Assembly (NCBI RefSeq): GCF_014649495.1
Contig: NZ_BMTD01000011.1
Span: 124,001 to 188,000 of the forward strand
Origin: Streptomyces filipinensis
GTDB lineage: Bacteria; Actinomycetota; Actinomycetes; Streptomycetales; Streptomycetaceae
Reading direction: 5' to 3'
DNA length: 64,000 bases
The notes under the pieces: model-generated
What the model was told of the DNA's origin: nothing
Databases searched by the model: none
The model's input: the letters and a program-made list of their open reading frames with translations, nothing else
Translations under genes and position numbers: made by a program
In this document: positions 40,873-49,717 of the stretch, one piece after another
Position numbering within the stretch: position 1 is the first letter of the stretch
Layout: every line of letters starts with the position of its first letter

Positions 40873-43194
40873 TCACCCCCGTCGGCCGCCGTTGCCGTTG
40901 CCGCCGTTGCCCTGTCCCTGGATGAAGTTGCCCGGAAGGGAGAAGGTCGGCGTCGGGACGGTGCCGCCGATGGTGCCGCCGATGGTGTCACCCGTGCCGC
41001 CGTCCGTCGTGCCCCCGTCCGTCAGACCGCCGATCAGTCCCCCGATCCCGCCCGTGCTGTCCCCGTTCTTGCCGCCGTTCCTCCCCCCGTGTCCTTTTCC
41101 CCGGCCGTTGCCGTTGTCGTCCTCGTCGGGGATGTCGATCAGGTGGAAGTCCTCGGCCGGCTTGCCCTCCAGCGCGCCGTTCATCATGTCGCGCCAGATC
41201 GGGCCGGGCACCTCACCACCGAAGACCTTGTCGTGCGGTACGCCGCCGATGGTGATGTTGATCATCTTGCGCTTGTGCTGAGGGTCGCCGACCCAGACCG
41301 CGCCGGCCATGTTCGGGGTGTAGCCGACGAACCAGGCCGCGAAGCGCTCGTCCGTCGTACCGGTCTTGCCCGCGCTCGGGCGGTCGCCGAGGCCGGCCTC
41401 CTGGCCCGTACCGTCCTCGACCACGCCCTTGAGGAGCGTGCTGACGGTGTCCGCGGTCTTCTGCGACATCGCGCGCGAGCAGGTCGACTTCGGCACCGGC
41501 AGGGACCTCGCCCGGCTGCCGACCATCTGGGTGATCGACTCGATGGCGACCGGGGTGCAGTACATACCGCGCGAGGCGAAGGTGGCGTACGCGTTGGCCA
41601 TCGTCAGCGGCGACATCTCCTGCGTGCCGAGCGCGATGGAGGGAGCCTGGACGATCTTGCGGCCGTCCGCGCGCTCCACGCCCATCTTCTTCGCCATCTC
41701 GGTGACGGGGCAGATGCCGATGTCCTTGATCAGCTGCACGTAGTAGGTGTTGACCGACTTGGCGGTCGCCTCCTTCATGCCGTACGGGCCGTGCTCCGAC
41801 TCGTTCTCGTTCGTCAGCTTCTCGGGGTTGATCCGCCGGTTGCGCCAGACCTTGCCGTCACACGCCTGCACGGGGCTCGGGTACGCCATCTCGTACGGCG
41901 AGGAGTACTCCTGCGTCGGGGACTTGCCGCCCTCGATCGCGGCCGCCGCGACGATCGGCTTGAACGTCGAACCGGGCTGGTAGCCGGCGCCGCCGCCCAT
42001 GTCCGAGTTGACGGAGAGGTTGATCTGCGTCTCGTTCTTGCCGAAGCCGTACGGGCGGGACTGGCCCATCGCGAGGATCTTGCCGGTGCCCGGTTCGACG
42101 ATGGTCGCGGCCGTCGCCACCGCGTCGGACTTGTAGACGTGGTCCTTGACGGACGCCTGCACGGAGTCCTGCGCCTGCGGGTCGAGCGTCGTACGGATCG
42201 TCAGACCGCCCTGGTTCCAGAGCTTCGCCCGGGCCTCCTTGGTGGTCCCGAAGCCCGGGTCGTTCAGGACGATGTCGCGGACGTAGTCGCAGAAGAAGCC
42301 GGCGCCGCGGACCGCGGTGATGCAGCCGTTCTTCGGCCGGCTCGGGTGCAGCCCGAGCGGCTGCTCCTTGGCCTGGTCGGCCTCCTTCTGGGAGATGTCG
42401 CCGAGTTCCGCCATCCGCTGCAGGACGATGTTGCGCCGCTTGGTGGCCTCCGCGTCGTCGTTGACGGGGTCGTAGCGGCTCGGGGACTGCACGATGCCGG
42501 CCAGCAGCGCCGACTCCTGGAGGTTCAGGTCCTTGGCGTGCTTGGAGAAGTACCGCTGGGCGGCGGCCTCGACGCCGTAGGCCTGCTCGCCGAAGAAGGT
42601 GATGTTCAGGTAGTTCTCGAGGATCTTCTTCTTGCCGAGCTTCTCCTCGATCTGGATCGCGTACTTCAGTTCGCGGATCTTGCGGCCGAGCGTCTGCTGG
42701 GTGGCCTCGGCGACCTTCGTCGGGTCGTCGCCGGCCTCCTCGATGAAGTAGTTCTTCACCAGCTGCTGGGTGAGCGTGGAGGCGCCCTGGGCGACACCGC
42801 CGCTCTGCGCGTTCTTGTTCAGGGCACGCAGCACGCCCTTGAGGTCGATCGCGCCGTGCTGGTAGAAGCGCGAGTCCTCGATCGCGACGATCGACTTCTG
42901 CATGTACGGCGAGATGTCCTTGAGGTCCACCACCGTGCGGTCGCGGGAGTAGACGGAGGCGATCTGCCTGCCCTGGTCGTCCAGGATCGTCGTGCGCTGA
43001 CTGAGCTGGGGACTCTTGAGGTTGGCCGGGATCTCGTCGAAGCTCTTGACCGATCCCTTGGCCGCGAGACCCAGCGCGCCGGCCGCGGGCAGCGCGATGC
43101 CCGCCATCACGGCTCCGGCGAGCACACTGACACCGAGGAACTTGGCGGCCTGCTGCATGGGCGACAGACCACCACCCGAGCGCTTCTTTGGCAT
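40873..43194 (-). CDS. Class A penicillin-binding protein
   Basis: This 773-residue bifunctional peptidoglycan synthase has a short cytosolic start, a transmembrane anchor (FLGVSVLAGAVMAGIALPAA) and a GT51 glycosyltransferase with catalytic Glu106 in AIEDSRFYQHG and GASTLTQQLVKN. A transpeptidase follows with STFKP near residue 411, SVNTYYVQ and KTGTTDERFAAW near 609. The C-terminal 80 residues are low-complexity Gly/Asn/Thr, probably spanning the wall. It is divergent from wblA, as in other streptomycetes. Confidence 0.93.
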   Translation of the reverse strand: MPKKRSGGGLSPMQQAAKFLGVSVLAGAVMAGIALPAAGALGLAAKGSVKSFDEIPANLKSPQLSQRTTILDDQGRQIASVYSRDRTVVDLKDISPYMQKSIVAIEDSRFYQHGAIDLKGVLRALNKNAQSGGVAQGASTLTQQLVKNYFIEEAGDDPTKVAEATQQTLGRKIRELKYAIQIEEKLGKKKILENYLNITFFGEQAYGVEAAAQRYFSKHAKDLNLQESALLAGIVQSPSRYDPVNDDAEATKRRNIVLQRMAELGDISQKEADQAKEQPLGLHPSRPKNGCITAVRGAGFFCDYVRDIVLNDPGFGTTKEARAKLWNQGGLTIRTTLDPQAQDSVQASVKDHVYKSDAVATAATIVEPGTGKILAMGQSRPYGFGKNETQINLSVNSDMGGGAGYQPGSTFKPIVAAAAIEGGKSPTQEYSSPYEMAYPSPVQACDGKVWRNRRINPEKLTNENESEHGPYGMKEATAKSVNTYYVQLIKDIGICPVTEMAKKMGVERADGRKIVQAPSIALGTQEMSPLTMANAYATFASRGMYCTPVAIESITQMVGSRARSLPVPKSTCSRAMSQKTADTVSTLLKGVVEDGTGQEAGLGDRPSAGKTGTTDERFAAWFVGYTPNMAGAVWVGDPQHKRKMINITIGGVPHDKVFGGEVPGPIWRDMMNGALEGKPAEDFHLIDIPDEDDNGNGRGKGHGGRNGGKNGDSTGGIGGLIGGLTDGGTTDGGTGDTIGGTIGGTVPTPTFSLPGNFIQGQGNGGNGNGGRRG

Positions 43195-43690
43195 GGGGGC
43201 AGCCTAATCCGTACTCATGAGCGTTCCGAGGGAGCGGCTCCCTCTCGGGATGTTCGGGTGCCGGATCGTGACGGCAGCGCAACCTGACCTGCCTACGTTG
43301 CCATTTCCCGGACACGGGCGCAGGCCTTGGCCTAAGCTGCTCTCAACTGTCACAGCAGCGCGGTCACGTATCAATACGTCTGGCGGCCCCGAATCGTTCC
43401 GGAAGTACCCCGACTTTTTGGTGGGGGCGTGTCCGAATCCGCCTTGTGTGTCACCCCGCGCCCGGTGTGGCGCATCACAGCTGCCCCGGTTTGTCGGGAT
43501 GGTCGTGTATGTCGTCAGCTCACTCCCGCGGGTGATCTGCCGCTTACCCATAGTCCGTTCGGACCATTCAAGATTGGGCCCGAAGGGGGTGTTGCGCTGT
43601 GCCCACCTTCCGTAACGTCCTCAACTGGCGGCGGTGAATATGCCGCTGCCGCCGTGGGGGAGCCTCGATTCGGGAGAGGACGGCGCCGGT
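43195..43690. promoter_or_regulatory. Long divergent promoter region of the PBP gene and wblA
   Basis: This 496-bp region has no convincing gene. It must hold the promoters of the divergent PBP and wblA genes. wblA orthologues are known for long regulated upstream regions. I see no single clear operator. Confidence 0.5.
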
Positions 43691-44029
43691 ATGGGCTGGG
43701 TAACCGACTGGAGTGCGCAGGCTGCCTGCCGCACTACCGATCCGGATGAACTGTTCGTTCAGGGAGCAGCGCAGAACAGGGCCAAGGCGGTGTGCACCGG
43801 ATGCCCGGTACGCACCGAATGCCTGGCCGACGCGCTGGACAACCGCGTCGAGTTCGGCGTGTGGGGAGGCATGACGGAGCGGGAGCGCCGCGCACTGCTG
43901 CGCCGCCGGCCCACCGTGTCCTCCTGGCGCAGGCTGCTGGAGACCGCCCGCTCGGAGTACGAGCGCGGCACGGGCATCGTGCCCCTCGACAGCGACGAGG
44001 TGTACGAGCACTACGCGGCGGTGAGCTGA
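43691..44029 (+). CDS. wblA: WhiB-family regulator WblA
   Basis: This 112-residue protein carries the four iron-sulfur cysteines in AACRTT (Cys13), AVCTGCPVRTEC (Cys35, Cys38, Cys44), the GVWGGMTERERR turn and a basic C-terminal helix (RALLRRRP). The start MGWVTDWSAQAACRTTDPDE and length match WblA of Streptomyces, a pleiotropic regulator that promotes sporulation and lowers antibiotic production. Flanking by a class A PBP and ArsA-like ATPases is the conserved context. Upstream in-frame ATGs at 43634 and 43640 are not preferred. The gap 44030-44271 shows nothing I can support. Confidence 0.93.
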   Translation: MGWVTDWSAQAACRTTDPDELFVQGAAQNRAKAVCTGCPVRTECLADALDNRVEFGVWGGMTERERRALLRRRPTVSSWRRLLETARSEYERGTGIVPLDSDEVYEHYAAVS

Positions 44030-44271
44030 GGGCGTTTCCCCCGGCACATTCCTGGCTACGGGGTCCGGAAAGCGTCGATCCGGTCTGCGCCTGGGGCAGC
44101 CACGATCGGCCTTGCGGCCCGCCCGCGGAGACGGTCCGAGCTCGCCGGGGTGTCGCACAGCCATCCCGGCTGCGCGTTCCGTCCCCCCGCCGTTCGCGCG
44201 TGTGCCACCCACGCGCCTGCGACGACCGCCTGCCGGCGTACGCCGCCGCCCCTTCCGTGCCCGTGACCGCG

Positions 44272-45639
44272 CTACGGCAGCTCCGTGTGCTCGGTCGCGC
44301 CCGCTGCCAGCAGGGTGCCGATGTCGCGCAGCCCCGCGAGGTCGTGGACATCACCGGGCAGTGCGGGTACTTCCACCACCGCCACCTCGGGGTGACGGGC
44401 GGTGAAACGGTCCCGTGTGCGCTGCTCGCGGGAGAGCAGCTGCATGCGATCGGCGTGCAGTCGCAGCAGACCGGCGGTGAGCCGGTCGACGGAGCGTTCC
44501 TCGTCGGCGGGGGAGCCTTCCTCGGAAGCCGGGGCGTCGGGTGCGGCCGCGGATGCGGTGGATCGCGAACTGCCGTATGAGTCGGGAGAGTTACGAAGTC
44601 CAGCTTTCCCGCCCCCCTGATCCACAATGCGGGGGTCCTCAAGATTTTCGGCGGCGGCGAGGGCCCGCTCGGCCGACAGCCGGCCGGCGCCGCTGCCGTG
44701 GACCCGGTTCAGCACCAGACCCACCAGCGGCATCTTCTCCGCGGCCAGCCGCTCCACGAAGTACGCCGCCTCCCGCAACGCGTCCCGTTCCGGGGCCGCG
44801 ACCACCAGGAAGGCCGTGCCGGGCGCCTGGAGCAGCTTGTACGTGGCGTCCGCACGTGTACGGAACCCGCCGAAGGTGGTGTCCATCGCGGCCACGAAGG
44901 TCTGGACGTCCTTCAGCAGCTGACCGCCCAGCAGCTTGCCGAGCGTGCCGGTCATCATCGACATACCGACGTTGAGGAAGGCCATCCCCGCCCGGCCGCC
45001 CAGTTTGGCGGGGGCCGTCAGCAGGCGGATCAGCCGGCCGTCCAGGAACGAGCCGAGCCGCTTGGGCGCGTCCAGGAAGTCGAGCGCGGAGCGGGACGGC
45101 GGGGTGTCGACCACGATCAGGTCCCACTCGTCCTTCGCGCGCAGCTGGCCCAGCTTCTCCATCGCCATGTACTCCTGCGTGCCCGCGAAGCCCGCCGAGA
45201 GTGACTGGTAGAAGGGGTTCGCCAGGATCACGGCCGCCCGTTCGGGATCCGCGTGCGCCTCCACGACCTCGTCGAAGGTGCGCTTCATGTCGAGCATCAT
45301 GGCGTGCAGTTCGCCCTCGCCCTCGGTGCCCTTCACCCGGCGCGGGACGTTGTCGAGGGAGTCGATGCCCATCGACTGGGCCAGCCGCCTGGCCGGGTCG
45401 ATGGTCAGCACGACCACCTTGCGGCCCCGCTCGGCCGCCCGGAGACCGAGAGCCGCGGCGGTCGTCGTCTTGCCGACCCCGCCCGAGCCGCAGCACACCA
45501 CGATCCGGGTCTCCGGGTCGTCCAGCAACGGGTCGACGTCGAGGGCGCGCACCGGGGAGAGCGGGCGGGCCTTCTCCGGCCCGTCGGCCCTCTGCGGCGC
45601 CTGGCCCGTCTCGGGTGCCTCGGCCGGGTCCGGACTCAT
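44272..45639 (-). CDS. ArsA-family anion-transporting-like ATPase (second of pair)
   Basis: This 455-residue ATPase of the ArsA/GET3 type has a deviant Walker A CCGSGGVGKTTTAAAL near residues 48-63, switch I VLTIDPARRLAQSMG, and DLIVVDTPPSRSALDFLD as switch II. The region about 330-385 is a low-complexity insertion (GSSRSTASAAAPDAPASEEG). In actinobacteria such pairs sit beside wblA; their cargo is unknown and arsenite transport is unlikely because no arsB or arsD is present. The start overlaps the stop of the upstream partner (ATGA), suggesting a heteromeric complex. Confidence 0.87.
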   Translation of the reverse strand: MSPDPAEAPETGQAPQRADGPEKARPLSPVRALDVDPLLDDPETRIVVCCGSGGVGKTTTAAALGLRAAERGRKVVVLTIDPARRLAQSMGIDSLDNVPRRVKGTEGEGELHAMMLDMKRTFDEVVEAHADPERAAVILANPFYQSLSAGFAGTQEYMAMEKLGQLRAKDEWDLIVVDTPPSRSALDFLDAPKRLGSFLDGRLIRLLTAPAKLGGRAGMAFLNVGMSMMTGTLGKLLGGQLLKDVQTFVAAMDTTFGGFRTRADATYKLLQAPGTAFLVVAAPERDALREAAYFVERLAAEKMPLVGLVLNRVHGSGAGRLSAERALAAAENLEDPRIVDQGGGKAGLRNSPDSYGSSRSTASAAAPDAPASEEGSPADEERSVDRLTAGLLRLHADRMQLLSREQRTRDRFTARHPEVAVVEVPALPGDVHDLAGLRDIGTLLAAGATEHTELP

Positions 45640-46613
45640 GACAACCCCTGCTTCCGCAGCTCGGTGGCGAGTTCGTACAGGCCCGCCAGGTCCATGCCCT
45701 CGGCGAACAGCGGCAGTTCGCCCAGCGGCAGGCCCAGCTCGCCCAGGACCGCGCGCTGCTCCTGCTCCAGCGCGTACCTCTCGGCGTACTCCGCTGCCTG
45801 CGCCAGCAGCGGGTCCACCAGCTTCTCCGCGTTCCCGCCGCGCCGGGCCCCGCCCAGACCGGCCGTCGACAACGCCCGTGCGACCGAGGAACGCCCCACG
45901 GTCCGTACGAGTTCCAGATCGCCCGCGTCCAACACCTCCGGCCGGACCATGTTCACGATGACCCGGCCCACCGGCAGCCGCGCGGCGCGCAGTTCGGCGA
46001 TGCCGTCGGCGGTCTCCTGGACCGGCATCTCCTCCAGCAGCGTCACCAGGTGCACCGCCGTCTCCGGCGATTTCAGCACCCGCATCACCGCCTGCGCCTG
46101 ATTGTGTATGGGGCCGATCTTCGCCAGGCCCGCCACCTCGTCGTTCACGTTCAGGAAGCGGGTGATGCGGCCGGTCGGCGGGGCGTCCATGACGACGTAG
46201 TCGTACGCGAACCGGCCGCTCTTGTCCTTGCGGCGCACGGCCTCGCACGCCTTGCCGGTCAGCAGGACGTCCCTGATGCCCGGGGCGACGGTGGTGGCGA
46301 AGTCGATGGCGCCGAGCTTCTTCAGGGCCCGGCCCGCGCCACCGAGTTTGTAGAACATCTGAAGGTAGTCCAGAAGGGCCAGTTCGGGGTCTATGGCGAG
46401 GGCGTACACCTCGCCGCCCCCCGGAGCGACCGCGATCTTCCTCTCCTCATACGGCAACGCCTCTGTCTCGAAGAGCTGGGCGATGCCCTGCCGGCCCTCG
46501 ACCTCGACGAGAAGCGTCCGCTTCCCCTCGGTCGCGAGGGCCAGCGCCAGTGCGGCGGCGACCGTCGTCTTTCCGGTCCCGCCCTTGCCGCTGACGACCT
46601 GGAGCCTGCTCAC
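45636..46613 (-). CDS. ArsA-family ATPase (first of pair)
   Basis: This 325-residue protein begins VSRLQVVSGKGGTGKTTVAA, a deviant Walker A at about residues 8-16, with LLVEVEGRQGIAQLF and YDYVVMDAPPTGRITRFLNV as switch motifs. I chose the GTG at 46613, where family homology starts; TTAGGCT just upstream would give a leaderless message. A GTG at 46643 would add ten residues. It overlaps its partner by four bases. The pair may act like GET3 or MinD-type ATPases in protein handling; the function is unproven. Confidence 0.87.
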   Translation of the reverse strand: MSRLQVVSGKGGTGKTTVAAALALALATEGKRTLLVEVEGRQGIAQLFETEALPYEERKIAVAPGGGEVYALAIDPELALLDYLQMFYKLGGAGRALKKLGAIDFATTVAPGIRDVLLTGKACEAVRRKDKSGRFAYDYVVMDAPPTGRITRFLNVNDEVAGLAKIGPIHNQAQAVMRVLKSPETAVHLVTLLEEMPVQETADGIAELRAARLPVGRVIVNMVRPEVLDAGDLELVRTVGRSSVARALSTAGLGGARRGGNAEKLVDPLLAQAAEYAERYALEQEQRAVLGELGLPLGELPLFAEGMDLAGLYELATELRKQGLS

Positions 46614-46730
46614 GTCTTCGAGCCTAACCAGTCCGGCCGACACTCACGCGGGAGGCTGTGGATAACGCAGGTCACTGTCCCAGGGGTCACAGGTGAGGTT
46701 CCCCGGGCCGCAGCGGCTACAGTCGCCCCC

Positions 46731-46901
46731 ATGACCAAGTGGGAATACTCGACCGTGCCGCTGCTCGTCCATGCCACGAAGCAGATTCTGGACACCTGGG
46801 GCGAGGACGGCTGGGAGCTCGTCCAGGTCGTGCCCGGGCCCAACAACCCCGAGCAGCTCGTGGCCTACCTGAAGCGCCAGAAGCGGGAGAAGCACGCATG
46901 A
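46731..46901 (+). CDS. DUF4177-like small protein
   Basis: This 56-residue protein (MTKWEYSTVPLLVHATKQIL, DTWGEDGWELVQVVPGPNNP) has the W-E-Y...GWELV pattern of DUF4177. It is soluble and of unknown function. TACAGT about nine bases before the ATG indicates a leaderless transcript. The stop overlaps the ridA-like start (ATGA), so both are co-translated. Confidence 0.8.
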   Translation: MTKWEYSTVPLLVHATKQILDTWGEDGWELVQVVPGPNNPEQLVAYLKRQKREKHA

Positions 46902-47362
46902 GCGCGGTCGAGGCCAAGCTGGCCGAGCTGGGACTGACCCTGCCCGAGGTCGTACCGCCGCTGGCCGCGTACCAGCCGGCCGTGCGGTCCGGCGTGTACG
47001 TCTACACCGCCGGGCAGCTGCCGATGGTCGAGGGCAAGCTGCCGGTCACCGGCAAGGTGGGCGCCGAGGTCACGCCGGAGGAGGCCAAGGACCTGGCCCG
47101 TACGTGCGCGTTGAACGCGCTGGCCGCGGTGAAGTCCGTCACCGGCGACCTGGACCGCATCGCACGTGTGGTGAAGGTCGTCGGCTTCGTCGCCTCCGCC
47201 GCCGACTTCACGGGGCAGCCCGGTGTCGTCAACGGCGCCAGCGAACTGCTCGGCGAGGTTCTCGGCGACAAGGGCGTGCACGCCCGCAGCGCCGTCGGCG
47301 TCGCGGTGCTGCCGCTGGACGCGCCGGTCGAGGTCGAGATCCAGGTGGAACTCGTCCCGTAA
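46898..47362 (+). CDS. RidA/YjgF-family protein
   Basis: This 154-residue member of the YjgF/YER057c/UK114 superfamily has GVYVYTAGQLPMVEGKLPVT, ALNALAAVKSVTGDLDRIAR and AVGVAVLPLDAPVEVEIQVE. RidA proteins deaminate reactive enamine/imine intermediates from PLP enzymes; this longer subgroup (about 150 residues) lacks the canonical C-terminal RxxV arginine in a form I can identify, so the activity is uncertain. It forms an operon with the DUF4177 gene. Confidence 0.85.
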   Translation: MSAVEAKLAELGLTLPEVVPPLAAYQPAVRSGVYVYTAGQLPMVEGKLPVTGKVGAEVTPEEAKDLARTCALNALAAVKSVTGDLDRIARVVKVVGFVASAADFTGQPGVVNGASELLGEVLGDKGVHARSAVGVAVLPLDAPVEVEIQVELVP

Positions 47363-47440
47363 CCGCACCGGAACCCACCGGAACACCGCTGACCTCGGGT
47401 ACCTCTCGAACATTCGCCCTACACGGGATAGCCTCCGGCC

Positions 47441-48382
47441 ATGGCGAACGGTCAGTGGTACCCCCCGGAGTGGCCGGACCGCATCCGCGCGCTCGCGGCC
47501 GGCACGCTCACCCCGGTGTCCCCCAGACGCGCGGCCACGGTGCTGCTCCTGAAGGACACCGCGTCCGGCCCGGCCGTCCACATGCTGCGCAGACGCGCCT
47601 CCATGGCCTTCGCCGGAGGCGCGTACGCGTACCCCGGAGGCGGGGTCGACCCGCGGGACGACGACGGTCTGGTGCGCTGGGCGGGCCCCACGCGCGCGTG
47701 GTGGGCGGACCGGCTCGGCGTCGACGAGCCGGGCGCCCAGGCGATCGTCTGCGCGGCCGTACGGGAGACGTACGAGGAGGCGGGCGTGCTGCTCGCCGGG
47801 CCCGACGCGGAGTCGGTCGTCGGCGACACCACCGGCGAGGAGTGGGAGGCGGACCGGGCCGCGCTGGTCGCGCGCGAGCTGTCTTTCGCGGAGTTCCTGC
47901 ACCGGCGCGCTCTGGTGCTGCGCTCGGACCTGCTGGGCGCCTGGACCCGCTGGATCACCCCCGAGTTCGAGGCCCGCCGCTACGACACCTGGTTCTTCGT
48001 GGCCGCCCTGCCCGAGGGGCAGCGCACCCGGAACGCCTCCACGGAGGCCGACCGCACGGTGTGGATCCGCCCGGAGGAGGCCGCCGCCGGCTACGACGGG
48101 GGCGAGCTGCTGATGATGCCGCCCACCATCGCCACCCTGCGCCAGCTGCTGCCGTACGCCACCGCCGCCGAGGCGCTGGCGGCGGCCCCCGCGCGTGACA
48201 TGACGCCGGTGCTGGCCCGCGCCCGCCTGAGGGACGGCGAGGTTGTGCTGTCCTGGCCGGGGCACGAGGAGTTCACCAAGCGCATCCCGAAGGATCCGAC
48301 GGCCACCGCCACGAGCGCCGCGCCGGGCACCGGGAACGGCGCCGCGACGACCGCCGAGACGAGGGGTGGAGGGCCCGCATGA
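47441..48382 (+). CDS. Large Nudix hydrolase
   Basis: This 313-residue protein has an N-terminal AATVLLLKDTASGPAVHMLR segment, a Nudix-type segment split by an insertion (FAGGAYAYPGGGVDPRD, then AAVRETYEEAGVLL) and a C-terminal helical domain resembling the NUDT19-like group. It probably hydrolyses acyl-CoA or other nucleoside diphosphate derivatives. TAGCCT eight bases before the ATG suggests a leaderless start. It overlaps the MBL gene by four bases. Confidence 0.82.
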   Translation: MANGQWYPPEWPDRIRALAAGTLTPVSPRRAATVLLLKDTASGPAVHMLRRRASMAFAGGAYAYPGGGVDPRDDDGLVRWAGPTRAWWADRLGVDEPGAQAIVCAAVRETYEEAGVLLAGPDAESVVGDTTGEEWEADRAALVARELSFAEFLHRRALVLRSDLLGAWTRWITPEFEARRYDTWFFVAALPEGQRTRNASTEADRTVWIRPEEAAAGYDGGELLMMPPTIATLRQLLPYATAAEALAAAPARDMTPVLARARLRDGEVVLSWPGHEEFTKRIPKDPTATATSAAPGTGNGAATTAETRGGGPA

Positions 48383-49209
48383 CCGACGCAAGCGCCCTGC
48401 CGGGCCAGCCCCGCGGCCAGGTGCTCTCCGGCCCCGCCACCGAACGGGCCGTCAACGTCCTCGCGCCCAACGCCTCCGCGATGACCCTGGACGGCACCAA
48501 CACCTGGATCGTCGCCGAGCCGGACTCCGATCTCGCCGTGGTGATCGACCCGGGCCCGCTGGACGACGGCCATCTGCGTGCCGTCGCCGACACCGCCGAG
48601 AAGGCCGGCAAGCGCATAGCCCTGACCCTGCTCACCCACGGCCACCCCGACCACGCCGAGGGCGCCGCCCGCTTCGCGGAACTGACCGGCACGCGCGTGC
48701 GTGCCCTCGATCCGGCGCTGCGCCTGGGCGACGAGGGGCTGGCCGCCGGCGACGTGATCTCCGTCGGCGGCCTGGAGCTGAGGGTCGTACCGACCCCCGG
48801 ACACACCGCGGACTCGCTGTGCTTCCATCTCCCGGCCGATCAGGCGGTGCTGACCGGTGACACCATCCTCGGGCGCGGTACGACGGTCGTGGCGCACCCC
48901 GACGGCCGTCTCGGCGACTATCTGGACTCCCTGCGCCGACTGCGGTCCCTGACGGTGGACGACGGCGTGCGCACCGTCCTGCCGGGCCACGGGCCGGTCC
49001 TGGAGGACGCCCAGGGTGCCGTGGAGTTCTACCTCGCCCACCGCGCCCACCGGCTCGCCCAGGTGGAGACGGCGGTCGAGGACGGCTACCGCACCCCGGC
49101 CCAGGTCGTCGGCCACGTGTACGCCGACGTGGACCGTTCGCTGTGGCCGGCGGCGGAGCTGTCGGTGCGGGCCCAGATGGACTACCTGAGCGAGCACGGG
49201 CTGATCTAG
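48379..49209 (+). CDS. Metallo-beta-lactamase-fold hydrolase
   Basis: This 276-residue MBL-fold enzyme has TLLTHGHPDHAEG at about residues 83-95 (HxHxDH), PTPGHTADSLCF (His), LTGDTILGRG (Asp) and VLPGHGPV (His), the complete dinuclear metal set. It resembles the LACTB2/hydroxyacylglutathione-hydrolase-like group. The substrate is unknown. It is coupled to the preceding Nudix gene. A 40-bp palindrome 20 bp past its stop, inside the convergent gene, probably ends this transcript. Confidence 0.85.
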   Translation: MTDASALPGQPRGQVLSGPATERAVNVLAPNASAMTLDGTNTWIVAEPDSDLAVVIDPGPLDDGHLRAVADTAEKAGKRIALTLLTHGHPDHAEGAARFAELTGTRVRALDPALRLGDEGLAAGDVISVGGLELRVVPTPGHTADSLCFHLPADQAVLTGDTILGRGTTVVAHPDGRLGDYLDSLRRLRSLTVDDGVRTVLPGHGPVLEDAQGAVEFYLAHRAHRLAQVETAVEDGYRTPAQVVGHVYADVDRSLWPAAELSVRAQMDYLSEHGLI

Positions 49210-49703
49210 CGGGCGCCGGTGCGGCGCGGCCCCTCCTGCCTCGCCGGATCCGGCGAGGCAGGAGGGGCCAGCGCCTCCTCGGCCGCCGCGAGGATGCTGC
49301 GGAAGGCACGGGTGATGACCGGCCGGGCCAGGAACCGGGTCAGGAGCGGGCCGACCAGGGGCAGCGGGATCTCCGCCCGGGTGGTCCAGCGGACCAGGGT
49401 GCCGCGGTCGGTCCGCGTGAACGTCATGCGGCCGAGTTCGTGCCGGGCCGACGGCACGCTGCGCTCCACGACGTACTCCGTGGCGTACGGCGGGTCGTAC
49501 ACGGTGATGCGCTCCCGGAACCAGCCGATCAGCCACAGGTGGCTGCGGACCGCGCCGACGCCGTAGGGCGCCTGCTCGCCCTGCCGGGTCAGCCGGCAGC
49601 GCAGCACCAGGGGCGAGGCGGTGTAGTGGGTGGTCGTCGTGAGCCAGGCGAACACGTCCTCGACGGGGGCGTCGATGACGCGTTCCACGGTCATGGTCTC
49701 CAT
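49206..49703 (-). CDS. SRPBCC (polyketide cyclase/START-like) protein
   Basis: This 165-residue START/SRPBCC-fold protein has VERVIDAPVEDVFAWLTTTT at the N-terminus, the beta-strands GAVRSHLWLIGWFRERITVY and FTRTDRGTLVRWTTRAEIPL, and the long C-terminal helix RAFRSILAAAEEALAP. Such proteins bind hydrophobic ligands. GAGGAGG precedes the ATG. It lies 14 bp downstream of the ECF41 sigma factor gene, so it may be the regulated partner. Its stop overlaps the convergent MBL stop inside CTAG. Confidence 0.82.
   Translation of the reverse strand: METMTVERVIDAPVEDVFAWLTTTTHYTASPLVLRCRLTRQGEQAPYGVGAVRSHLWLIGWFRERITVYDPPYATEYVVERSVPSARHELGRMTFTRTDRGTLVRWTTRAEIPLPLVGPLLTRFLARPVITRAFRSILAAAEEALAPPASPDPARQEGPRRTGAR
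49229..49268. terminator. Perfect 40-bp palindrome inside the SRPBCC gene
   Basis: The two 20-base halves (starting GCCCCTCCTGCCTCG, centre GGATCC) are exact inverted copies. It lies 20 bp after the MBL stop and inside the C-terminal codons of the convergent gene, so it probably terminates plus-strand transcription while coding for the minus-strand protein's tail. Confidence 0.75.
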
Positions 49704-49717
49704 GCCTGTCGGCCTCC

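Noticed and set aside
43634-43690. Longer wblA starting at 43634
   Set aside because: The conserved WblA protein begins at MGWVTDWS; the extra residues look like leader sequence.
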